Below, piece by piece: positions 27,368 through 34,507 of a DNA stretch of 64,000 nt (its first letter is position 1; each line of letters begins with the position of its first letter). The notes under the pieces were generated by a model. It searched no databases. It was not told the origin of the DNA and worked only from the letters and a program-made list of their open reading frames with translations. The position numbers and the translations under genes were made by a program. Origin of the DNA: Nonomuraea sp. SYSU D8015 (GTDB taxonomy: Bacteria > Actinomycetota > Actinomycetes > Streptosporangiales > Streptosporangiaceae); NCBI RefSeq assembly GCF_008065375.1, contig NZ_VJYI01000003.1, positions 1 to 64,000 on the forward strand, read 5' to 3'.

Positions 27368-28297
27368 ATGCGGCTCGCGCGACGATTGAGCGCTGTTTCG
27401 GTTGCGGCGACCCTGATGCTGGGGCTGGGGCCTCCGGTGGAGGCGGCGGCGGCGAAGAAGGACTTCGTCCGCCATGCCGACGACAGTTGCCGCAACAGGA
27501 GGGGCGAGTACTACGTGTGCGCGCCGTGGCGGCTGTACCTGAGAAGCGGCAGGGTGATCCGCCTGACAGAGGCCAGGGTGTTCACCGGGTCGGGGGTCAA
27601 GAGCCGGGCCCCGTTCGCCCTCTCACCGCACGGCAGCACGGCGGCCTACTTCCGGCTGAAGGACAACGCTCTGGTCGTCCGCGACGTCACCACCGGCAAG
27701 GTGCGTGTCGTGCCCGGAATCACCTGGTCTGCCACGCGCCGATTCATGATTGACATTTCCCCTGGCGGGCGTTTCATCATCCTGGATCGCGGCTATCCGC
27801 AGCCGTACCAGATCCTGGATTCGGTCTCCGGCAGGGTGCACACGCTGCCCGCCGGGCAGATCCCGGTGAGCTTCAGCCCGGACAACGAATACCTGCTCAC
27901 CCGTCAGCAGGAGGTCGCCACGGTGTATTCGACTGAGACCTGGGCGGTGGTACGGGTCCGGCAGGGCGCTCAGGGCGGCGCGCTGCATATGGACGGAACG
28001 ACGGTCGCCTATATCGATCGCAGCAACCGACAGACCCACTACATCCGATTTCTCAACCTGGCCACGGGCGGAACGGCCGGATCCCCGATAAAGCTCCCGC
28101 CTGGCGAGTTCGGCGGCCAGCTGTACTGGGACCGCGCGAATCACCTCGACGTGCTGGCCACGGTGACGGCCGCATCCCGGGGAGACCGCACCACCTGGCG
28201 CTGGCGAAGGGCGAACGACGCCATGCGCGTGCTCGATACCTTCGTGGAACGCTCACTCGATGAGATCGATGTCATCGCCGGGCTGTGGTACCTCTGA
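27368..28297 (+). CDS. secreted propeller-like protein
   Basis: A 309-residue exported protein. ATG 27368 is chosen over longer readings because it starts a clean signal peptide (MRLARRLSAVSVAATLMLGL ... VEAAAA) and has GGGAG just before it. The mature part is beta-rich with repeated blades: FALSPHGSTAAYFRLKDNAL, FMIDISPGGRFIILDRGY, VSFSPDNEYLLTR, LHMDGTTVAYIDRSNR. This is WD40/TolB-like spacing. Cys-containing N-terminal segment DSCRNRRGEYYVCAPW could form a disulfide. No enzyme motif. The 3' end overlaps the P450 pseudogene on the other strand by 45 bases. Confidence 0.7.
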   Translation: MRLARRLSAVSVAATLMLGLGPPVEAAAAKKDFVRHADDSCRNRRGEYYVCAPWRLYLRSGRVIRLTEARVFTGSGVKSRAPFALSPHGSTAAYFRLKDNALVVRDVTTGKVRVVPGITWSATRRFMIDISPGGRFIILDRGYPQPYQILDSVSGRVHTLPAGQIPVSFSPDNEYLLTRQQEVATVYSTETWAVVRVRQGAQGGALHMDGTTVAYIDRSNRQTHYIRFLNLATGGTAGSPIKLPPGEFGGQLYWDRANHLDVLATVTAASRGDRTTWRWRRANDAMRVLDTFVERSLDEIDVIAGLWYL

Positions 28298-28688
28298 CGG
28301 CGCCCGGCACCACGAGGGCCTCGGCTGTCGGAGGATGCGGACGGGGAGGGTGCGGGGGCCGCGCACCTGGCCGGCAGACCAGGTCACCGCCGCCGGGTCC
28401 GCCAGGGCGAAGGCCGGGATGCGCTCCAGCCAGACCTCCAGGGCGACCCGGAGCTCCATACGGGCCAGCTGCGAGCCCGCGCAACGGTGGATGCCGAGGC
28501 CGAATGGGGCGTAGACGCGCAGGAGCTCCTCCATCGCGGCCGGCAGCAGCCCCGGCTCGGCCATCGACATGGGAGAAGTCGGTCGCCCAGTCCGAGACTG
28601 GACCGGTCACGACCTCGCTGGCCGTGCCCAGCAGCCGGTTCTTCCGCGCCTCTCCGATGCCTTGGCCGAAGCGGTCGTCCACGGTCAT
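28253..28688 (-). pseudogene. cytochrome P450 pseudogene with internal deletion
   Basis: The start MTVDDRFGQGIGEARKNRLL to DWATDFSHVDG looks like a P450 N terminus. About 30 residues later, in a different frame, the sequence jumps to AAMEELLRVYAP and immediately to the heme loop FGLGIHRCAGSQLARMEL. It then ends as P450s do with WLERIPAFALADPA. Helices C to K and most of the fold are gone (intact members have about 400 residues). The cysteine heme ligand survives but the enzyme cannot. It follows a 62-codon reading frame with an overlapping start (TGATG). Confidence 0.7.
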
Positions 28689-28876
28689 CACGCAGCTCCC
28701 TCTTGACGTCGGTCCCGGGCCCATGCGTGATACGTCCAGAGGTTCCCGTCGGATGACCTGCTCGTCATCAGGAACGCCTGCCGCAGGCGGTCCCCGAGTC
28801 CCGAGGCACTCTGCGCCTGCCGAAACCTCATCCATGCGCTGCTGATGGTCGAGAACGCACGGTTGCTCGGTGGCAT
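28688..28876 (-). CDS. small hypothetical protein, possibly truncated
   Basis: 62 codons ending in a TGATG overlap with the P450 start. The sequence AWMRFRQAQSASGLGDRLRQ has coding-like composition but no known motif. It may be the 3' end of a longer lost gene. Confidence 0.3.
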   Translation of the reverse strand: MPPSNRAFSTISSAWMRFRQAQSASGLGDRLRQAFLMTSRSSDGNLWTYHAWARDRRQEGAA

Positions 28877-28920
28877 TGAGTGGCGTGCGTCACGGGCAAG
28901 GGACAGAAGGGGCGAAGCGA

Positions 28921-29739
28921 GTGGCCGACCGATACAGCACCCACCACCTCCAGATCGGTGACGACGTCGTGATCAAGCACTACGCGTCATGGGACCGAGG
29001 AGAGCCCCATCGGGAATGGGCGGCGCTGACGCTTCTCGCCGAGCATGCGCCCGATCTTGCGCCCATCCCCCTGGAAGCCGCGCTCGACGCTTCCCCGCCC
29101 ATGATCGTGATGAGCAGGCTTCCCGGCCATGTCCTGCGTGGCCGGCACGCCACCGACGAACAGGTCAGGGCGGTGGCCACTGCTCTGAACCAGCTCCATC
29201 AAATCCCCACCCGGGTGGTGGAGACGGTGGCGCCGGCGCCGTGGGGACCCGCCGTAGCCGTAGACAAGGTCCGTAACCTCTCCGCCAAGCGGCCGGACCT
29301 CGGCGAGGATCCCCGCGTGCGGCAGGCATACCGGGAGGGAGCCGCCTGGCTCGCGTCCAGCGACCCCGACAAACTGGTGACGAACCCTCATCCGCCCGTC
29401 CTCGGTCTCACGGACGGCAACCATGCGAACCTGCTGTGGGATGGCCGCTCGCGTCGCGTGCGGCTCGTCGACTGGGAAGACTCCGGCCTCAGCGATCGAG
29501 CTTTCGAGCTGGGCGAGATCATCGAACACATCTCCCACATCGACGGCGGCCTGGACGGCGAGCACCTGCTGGACCACGTTGGCCTCGCCCCGGGAGAGGC
29601 CGGGCGGGTGCTGGGTTTCCGCAGGCTGGTCGCGCTGTGCTGGTTCCTCCAGCTCGGCCCTGATGGGGCGGCGAGGCCGCACAATCCGGCGGGCACCCTG
29701 GAACGCCTGGGCGAGCGGGTTCTGCAGCTCCTGGGCTGA
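28921..29739 (+). CDS. aminoglycoside-phosphotransferase-fold protein
   Basis: A 272-residue kinase-like protein from GTG 28921 behind GAAGGGG. The N lobe has DDVVIKHYASWDRGEPHREW with the ATP lysine. The C lobe has the catalytic loop GLTDGNHANLLWDG (the usual H-G-D-x-x-x-x-N loop is altered to TDGNHAN) and the metal-binding segment RLVDWEDSGLSDRAFELGEI. The APH/choline-kinase fold covers antibiotic kinases and metabolic kinases. The substrate is not evident, and no antibiotic pathway adjoins it directly. Confidence 0.75.
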   Translation: MADRYSTHHLQIGDDVVIKHYASWDRGEPHREWAALTLLAEHAPDLAPIPLEAALDASPPMIVMSRLPGHVLRGRHATDEQVRAVATALNQLHQIPTRVVETVAPAPWGPAVAVDKVRNLSAKRPDLGEDPRVRQAYREGAAWLASSDPDKLVTNPHPPVLGLTDGNHANLLWDGRSRRVRLVDWEDSGLSDRAFELGEIIEHISHIDGGLDGEHLLDHVGLAPGEAGRVLGFRRLVALCWFLQLGPDGAARPHNPAGTLERLGERVLQLLG

Positions 29740-29751
29740 CGCCGTGTCGGT

Positions 29752-30603
29752 CTAGCCGTGACGGGGGAACCGGGCGAGGTAGTCGGCGCTGACCTTCCGC
29801 AGTTCGCGCACGCAGACCATCAACTCCTCCTTGGTCAACGCACTGGAGTCCACCTCGATCCAGCTGTCCCCCCGCTTGGCGGACAGCGTCTTCCTGCCGT
29901 GCGAGAACGAGGCCAGCCAGGTGTCGGCGGCCAGTCGTTCGCATGGCGGCTCATTCCCCGAGCAGATCATGGGCGGGCTTTCGCCGCCGCGCAGCACGCG
30001 GACGAAGACATCGGGCTCCTCATCGGGCTCCTCGGCGTAGGCGAGTTCGAGGAAGATCTCGGGCAGGACGGAGGCGCGGACAAGCGTGCGTCCGGGGACG
30101 GTCGCCGGCATTACCAGGGGAAAGCCCGACGTGGCGAAGATCTGAGCGTCCGCGGCCTTCTCCCGCTGCTTCGTCACGATCACCGTCAGGAGCACGAGCA
30201 GCGCCATCGCGCCCGCCACGATGAGACGCGTCTTCCGGCTGACGTCCCCCGACCACCAGCCCACGATCGCATAGCTCGCCATGGAGAGCACGGCGAACGC
30301 GGCGTAGGAGAACGCCAGCGGCAGCTCCGCGCCCCAGGGCAGCACCAGGAGAGCCGCGTTGCCGAACGCGGCGAGCAGGAACGGAGACAACAGCCCGACC
30401 CGCACCCACTGCGGGTGGGGGAAGCGGGCGAGCAACGCGAGCGCGAGGCCGAGTGGCCAGATCGACACGAACGCCACTGCCCAGATCACGGCGCCTTCGA
30501 GTTCCAGCCCTCCATCATCAGTCCTCACCAGGCCCACGGGGTAGCCGAGGGTCAGACCCACGACCAAGCCGACGGCTGTGCCACGTAATGCGTCGTTGGC
30601 CAT
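29752..30603 (-). CDS. integral membrane protein with extracytoplasmic domain
   Basis: A 283-residue protein. About five membrane helices in residues 5-155 (ALRGTAVGLVVGLTLGYPVG, AVIWAVAFVSIWPLGLALAL, LLSPFLLAAFGNAALLVLPW, LAFSYAAFAVLSMASYAIVG, LIVAGAMALLVLLTVIVTK) are followed by a globular domain of about 125 residues. The domain has paired cysteines (PPMICSGNEPPCERL) and a basic end. Family not recognised. It is tail-to-tail with the APH-fold gene. Confidence 0.65.
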   Translation of the reverse strand: MANDALRGTAVGLVVGLTLGYPVGLVRTDDGGLELEGAVIWAVAFVSIWPLGLALALLARFPHPQWVRVGLLSPFLLAAFGNAALLVLPWGAELPLAFSYAAFAVLSMASYAIVGWWSGDVSRKTRLIVAGAMALLVLLTVIVTKQREKAADAQIFATSGFPLVMPATVPGRTLVRASVLPEIFLELAYAEEPDEEPDVFVRVLRGGESPPMICSGNEPPCERLAADTWLASFSHGRKTLSAKRGDSWIEVDSSALTKEELMVCVRELRKVSADYLARFPRHG

Positions 30604-30957
30604 AACTCAGCCTGCCACTCGTCATCAGCGTCGCCCAGCCCGGTCGACATGCTGGGATGAGACTCCTGGGGTGGCGGCCTCCACATGACCACCGCCGGCG
30701 GATGGTCCCTCGACGTCGTCACGCCCGACTGGCCCGGCGAAAGCATCCTGCTGTCCAAGGGAGGGCGATCCCTGCCGAGACGAAGCCGGATCAACCTGGT
30801 GGCACACTCACCCTCTTCGCCACCTGACGTCCCCTGCACAGCTCTGGTAGTGATCTTGCAACGTTGCTGAGCCGGAGCGAAGGGGCGGCGGGAGACGAGG
30901 CGGGGTGGCGCGGTTCGCCAGGCGGAGGATGTCCGCCCCGCTCCCGGGCTGCCTCCG
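30604..30957. other. interval at the left edge of the biosynthetic cluster
   Basis: About 350 bases with no supported gene or repeat. It separates the membrane protein from the A-PCP gene and may mark the left cluster boundary. Confidence 0.4.
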
Positions 30958-32763
30958 TCATCTGCGGGCGGCGGGCTCTCCCTCGGACGCCCGGCCGCGC
31001 AGGGCGGCGGACAGGTCGCAGATCCGGGGATGGCGCAGGACCAACGCGGGCTCGACGCCCCTGCCGGTACGGCGTTCCAGGTCGGCGGCGAGCCGGACGG
31101 CCAGGAGCGAGTGCCCGCCGAGCCGGAAGAAGTCGCTGTCGCGCCGGACCGGCTCCCCGGCGAAGGCGTCGCGGAAGGCGGCGAGGACCGCCCGATCCAT
31201 CTCGTCCTCAGTGGTCTGCTCCTCCTCAGCGGTCTGCGCCGGCTCGGGCTCGCCTCTCAGGACGTAGTCGTCGGCCAGCTGCCGTTTGCGGACCTTGCCG
31301 TTGGGCGTGAGCGGGAGTTCCGGCACCACCATGACGTCCACCGGCACGTGGCCCCGCGGCAGCCGCCGCACGCAGTGCTCGCGCAGGTCCGAGGGTGTGG
31401 CGGGGGCCATCAGGACGACCGCGGCGGCCACCGCGCGGCCGAGGGCGGCGTGCGGGACGCCGAACACCGCCACGTCCGCGACGGCCGGGTGGGTGCGCAG
31501 GGCGGCCTCGACCGTCGCCGAGGCGATGTTGAGCCCGCCGGAGACGATGACGTCGTCGGCCCGCTCCACGAAGTAGATCAGGCCGTCGTCGCCGAGCCGG
31601 CACAGGTCGCCGGTCGCGATCCAGCCGTCCGCGAGGTACCGCGTGCCGGTCGCGGCCGGCTCGGCGGGGGTCAGGTAGCCCAGCGCCGGGCCGGTGTGGC
31701 GCAGCCAGAGCTCCCCTGTCTGTCCTGGGGCGACGTCCCGGCCCGCGTCGTCCACCAGGCGCGCACCGGGGCCCAGCGCGCCGAGGGCCGGCGGACGGCC
31801 GGGCAGGCAGCGGTGCTGCAGCCCGCCGCCGCCTTCCGCCACCGTGTAGACGTTGAAGATCTCCGCCTCCGGGAAGACCTCGGCCAGGCCGTCCACGGTG
31901 GGCTGGTCGAGGGGGGCCGAGGAGGAGACCACCGAACGCACCCGGGCCGGCGCGCGGCCCTCCCGGCGCAGCGCCGCCACCGCCAGGCGCGCCGTGGTCG
32001 GCACCAGGCTGAGCGCGGTGACTCGGTGCTCCTCGATCAGGTGGGCCAGCCTTTCCGGCTGCCCCAGCACCACGTGGACGCCGTTGAGCAGACAGCTCCG
32101 CAGCACCGACTGCGCCGCGTTGGTGCCGACGGCCACGGAGGTGAACAGGGCGTTGTCCTGCGGGGGCGGGACGTCGTCGCCGTCGTCCCAGTCGTCGGTG
32201 AGCGAGGCGTGGGTGCTCAGCACGGCCTTGGCCGCTCCGGTGGTGCCTGAGGTGAGGACGACCGCGGCGGGATCCGACTCGGCGATCTTCACCTCCGGCA
32301 CCGCCGCCGCGCGGGTGAAAGCGGTCAGGTCGCCGGCGTGCGCCAGCCAGCCGCCGAAGGGGATCTCGCCGCCCTGCCGGCCACCGAAGGCGATCTCGCC
32401 GCCCTGCCGACCGCCGAGGACCAGGCCGGCAGCCTCCACCCGGGTGGCCATGGTCAGCAGGTGGACCGCTGGGACGGGGGCGCGTACCGGCACGGCCACC
32501 CCGCCCGCCGCCAGCACGCCCATGAAGCAGGTGACGAACGACAGCCAGTCGTCGTCCTCGAAGGCGAGCACCACCCGCGCGCCCGGCCGCACCCCGCGGG
32601 CGGCCAGCCCCGCCGCGGCCCGCCGCGCGCCCTCGTGCCAGCTCAGATAGTCAAGTGTGCTCACCCCGTCGACGGTGAACGCCGGCGCCGCCGGATGGGC
32701 GGCCGCCCGTCGGGCGAGAACGTCATGCAGTAACCCCGGCAACAGCGGTCCCTCCCCGTGCAC
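30958..32763 (-). CDS. adenylation-carrier didomain (A-PCP) protein
   Basis: A 601-residue protein. Residues 1-500 are an ANL adenylate-forming domain: VVLTSGTTGAAKAVLSTHAS (A3), FNVYTVAEGG (A5), YLADGWIATGDL (A7), YFVERADDVIVSGGLNIAS (A8, closer to acyl-CoA ligases than amino-acid A domains) and PLTPNGKVRKRQL with the A10 lysine. Residues 520-595 are a carrier domain with FRLGGHSLLAVRLA (Ser552 for phosphopantetheine). It activates and self-loads an acyl, aryl or amino acid; the substrate cannot be read by eye. Residues 117-138 contain a perfect 10-residue tandem (GGRQGGEIxF twice) that inserts in the N-terminal subdomain. Starts GTG. Divergent from the peptide operon. Confidence 0.85.
   Translation of the reverse strand: MHGEGPLLPGLLHDVLARRAAAHPAAPAFTVDGVSTLDYLSWHEGARRAAAGLAARGVRPGARVVLAFEDDDWLSFVTCFMGVLAAGGVAVPVRAPVPAVHLLTMATRVEAAGLVLGGRQGGEIAFGGRQGGEIPFGGWLAHAGDLTAFTRAAAVPEVKIAESDPAAVVLTSGTTGAAKAVLSTHASLTDDWDDGDDVPPPQDNALFTSVAVGTNAAQSVLRSCLLNGVHVVLGQPERLAHLIEEHRVTALSLVPTTARLAVAALRREGRAPARVRSVVSSSAPLDQPTVDGLAEVFPEAEIFNVYTVAEGGGGLQHRCLPGRPPALGALGPGARLVDDAGRDVAPGQTGELWLRHTGPALGYLTPAEPAATGTRYLADGWIATGDLCRLGDDGLIYFVERADDVIVSGGLNIASATVEAALRTHPAVADVAVFGVPHAALGRAVAAAVVLMAPATPSDLREHCVRRLPRGHVPVDVMVVPELPLTPNGKVRKRQLADDYVLRGEPEPAQTAEEEQTTEDEMDRAVLAAFRDAFAGEPVRRDSDFFRLGGHSLLAVRLAADLERRTGRGVEPALVLRHPRICDLSAALRGRASEGEPAARR
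32351..32410. repeat. two 30-bp tandem repeats in the A-domain gene
   Basis: Units 32351-32380 and 32381-32410 differ at three positions, with a short third start after. The period is a multiple of three, so the frame is kept and GGRQGGEIxF is encoded twice. It looks like a recent duplication. Confidence 0.75.
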
Positions 32764-32843
32764 GGCGTACAGAGCAACCTTCTCACCATACGCACCCGCC
32801 CGTCGCCGTGATCAGCCCCCTCAATGCCGATAAATGTTCATCG

Positions 32844-32871
32844 TTGACGCTATTACCGCCATTTCTAAGAA
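32844..32871 (+). promoter_or_regulatory. sigma70-type promoter of the peptide operon
   Basis: TTGACG (32844-32849), 16 bases, TAAGAA (32866-32871), in the most AT-rich stretch of the cluster. The peptide ATG is 36 bases on, with AAAGGAGG at 32893-32900. Confidence 0.55.
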
Positions 32872-32906
32872 TCGTGCCGGATATTCGCACCCAAAGGAGG
32901 TACGAA

Positions 32907-33086
32907 ATGGGGCACAGCGACCTGCCTCGCGACAGCTGCGGTGGCGTTCGCCGGTGCGGGGGCAATCTCCTCGTCGCCAACGCCGTACAGCCGAACGAGT
33001 CGGCGATCCGCCGTAACGTCCGGGCCGTGTCCGAATTCTGGGCCACGTTCCGGGCGTCCAGGAAGATGCTGAACAAGAAGCGGTAA
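32907..33086 (+). CDS. 59-aa putative RiPP precursor peptide
   Basis: A small peptide, not recognised from any family. The near-perfect AAAGGAGGT lies 6 bases before the ATG, the best ribosome site seen in the cluster. Residues 1-10 are polar (MGHSDLPRDS), residues 11-20 carry twin Cys-Gly-Gly (CGGVRRCGGN), residues 21-31 are hydrophobic to polar, and residues 32-59 form a strongly basic helix-like tail (SAIRRNVRAVSEFWATFRAS, then RKMLNKKR). It is 7 bases upstream of an AsnB-like gene in one operon, and near YcaO, TfuA and a peptidase. This fits a modified-peptide precursor, either with an N-terminal core and C-terminal follower or the reverse. Cys11, Cys17, the Gly pairs and Arg15-16 are candidate modification sites. 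Whether it is a precursor is inference. Confidence 0.6.
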   Translation: MGHSDLPRDSCGGVRRCGGNLLVANAVQPNESAIRRNVRAVSEFWATFRASRKMLNKKR

Positions 33087-33093
33087 TCACTCC

Positions 33094-34506
33094 TTGCGAT
33101 CAGAACTCCGCTCGTTTGGAGGGGTTTCGGACGTCCTGTCCGAGCCCCTCTACACGCGCACGGAGGACGGCGCGCTCGACCGCGATCCGCTGCGCCTGCT
33201 CACGCCCCCCAGAAGGTTCTCGCTGGAGCGGCTCGCGCTGCTCCTGGACGGGCTGCCGTTCGAGGCAGAGTTCCCGCCCGAGTGCCCTTGGGAGGGCGTC
33301 GTACGGCACCGCCCGCCCCTCGACCTGCCCCCTCTCGGCTCCTCCGACGCCTCGGCCCTCGGCGAGGAGTTCGCCGCGGCCGTCTCCCGGTGCCTGGGCG
33401 ACGCCGAGTCGGCCGTGGTCCTGCTGTCGGGTGGCATGGACTCGTGGGCCGTCTTCGTCCATGCCTGGCGGCAGGCCCAGCGGGAGGGCCGGCGGCTGAG
33501 TGCGGTCGTGTGGAACCTCCGCGACCAGTTCGGCAAGGCCACCGCCGCCCTCGTCCACCGGCAGCTGCGCGCCCTGGACATCTCCTGCGACCTGCACGTG
33601 CTGCCCGCCGAGTGGCAGGCGCTGCCCGAACCGGCCTGGTCGCCGCTCGGGCCCCGGCACGACTACTACACGCGCCTGCACCAGGCCACCGTCGACCACG
33701 CCGCCTCGATCGGGGCCGGCGTGCTGCTCAGCGGCCAGGGCGGCGACGAGGTGCTCGGCGCCTGGAACCACCTGTCCGCCTCGCTGGTCCGCGGGCGCAG
33801 ATGGCACGACCTGCGCCGCTATCTCGCGGCGTTCGGCCGGGGCGACTCGCTGGTGGAGGTGGCGGGCGAAGCGGCCGCGATCGCGGCGCGGCGGCTGCCC
33901 GCGCACCTGTCCTTCCAGCTCTACGTGGCGACCGCGCTGCGCGAGGTGGTCAACAGCGGACGCCCCTCGGTGCTCAGCGACGTCTACCGGGAGTCCGTCG
34001 GGGACTGGACGCAGCGCTGGCTGGCCGACCGGTTCACCTCCTTCCAGGAGGCGGGCGGCGACTGGGCGACGGCCAGCCTGCGTGACTCGATCTTCCCCTG
34101 GGCGTACGACGCGCATCCGCTCGGGGCGCCGATCCGGCAGCGCTCGCCGTTCGTCGACGAGCCGTTCGTCCGCTACGCCTTCGGGCTGCCGCCGGCCTCC
34201 CGGTTCCGGGCCGAGGGCCCGTACCCGTACCAGTGGTACAAGGCGCTGCACCTGCGGCTGCTGCCCGCGGAGCTGCGTCCGTGGCTGCCCGGCTACAAGC
34301 AGAGCTACTCCGACGCCTTCCGCCGGTACGTGTTCGACGTGCTGCCCGAGGGGCCGCTGCTGATCGGGGAACTGGGGCTGATCCGGCCCATGGACCGGCT
34401 CGACCTGGAGCGGATCCATCCGCGGCTGCCCATCGTGGTGCGCAACGTGGAGCGGTGGGTGGCCGGTGCGCTGGAAGCCGGCGCCGAGCCGACGGCCGCG
34501 CGCTAG
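33094..34506 (+). CDS. asparagine-synthetase-like amide ligase 1
   Basis: A 470-residue protein of the AsnB/beta-lactam synthetase/lasso cyclase superfamily. The ATP pyrophosphatase loop is intact: LLSGGMDSWAVF (Ser112-Ser117). Further synthetase blocks: LLSGQGGDEVLGAW, WAYDAHPLGAPIRQRSPFVD, and GYKQSYSDAFRRYVFDVL. Only about 85 residues precede the loop, so the glutaminase domain of AsnB is missing, as in enzymes that use another amine. It may adenylate a carboxylate (Asp/Glu side chain or C terminus) and close an amide. It starts TTG 7 bases after the peptide stop; a GGAGG at about 33115 is followed by no usual start. It is followed 1 base later by the S9 peptidase. Confidence 0.85.
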   Translation: MRSELRSFGGVSDVLSEPLYTRTEDGALDRDPLRLLTPPRRFSLERLALLLDGLPFEAEFPPECPWEGVVRHRPPLDLPPLGSSDASALGEEFAAAVSRCLGDAESAVVLLSGGMDSWAVFVHAWRQAQREGRRLSAVVWNLRDQFGKATAALVHRQLRALDISCDLHVLPAEWQALPEPAWSPLGPRHDYYTRLHQATVDHAASIGAGVLLSGQGGDEVLGAWNHLSASLVRGRRWHDLRRYLAAFGRGDSLVEVAGEAAAIAARRLPAHLSFQLYVATALREVVNSGRPSVLSDVYRESVGDWTQRWLADRFTSFQEAGGDWATASLRDSIFPWAYDAHPLGAPIRQRSPFVDEPFVRYAFGLPPASRFRAEGPYPYQWYKALHLRLLPAELRPWLPGYKQSYSDAFRRYVFDVLPEGPLLIGELGLIRPMDRLDLERIHPRLPIVVRNVERWVAGALEAGAEPTAAR

Positions 34507-34507
34507 C

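Noticed and set aside
32351..32410. CRISPR-like 30-bp repeats
   Set aside because: Directly adjacent with no spacers and in frame within an adenylation domain.
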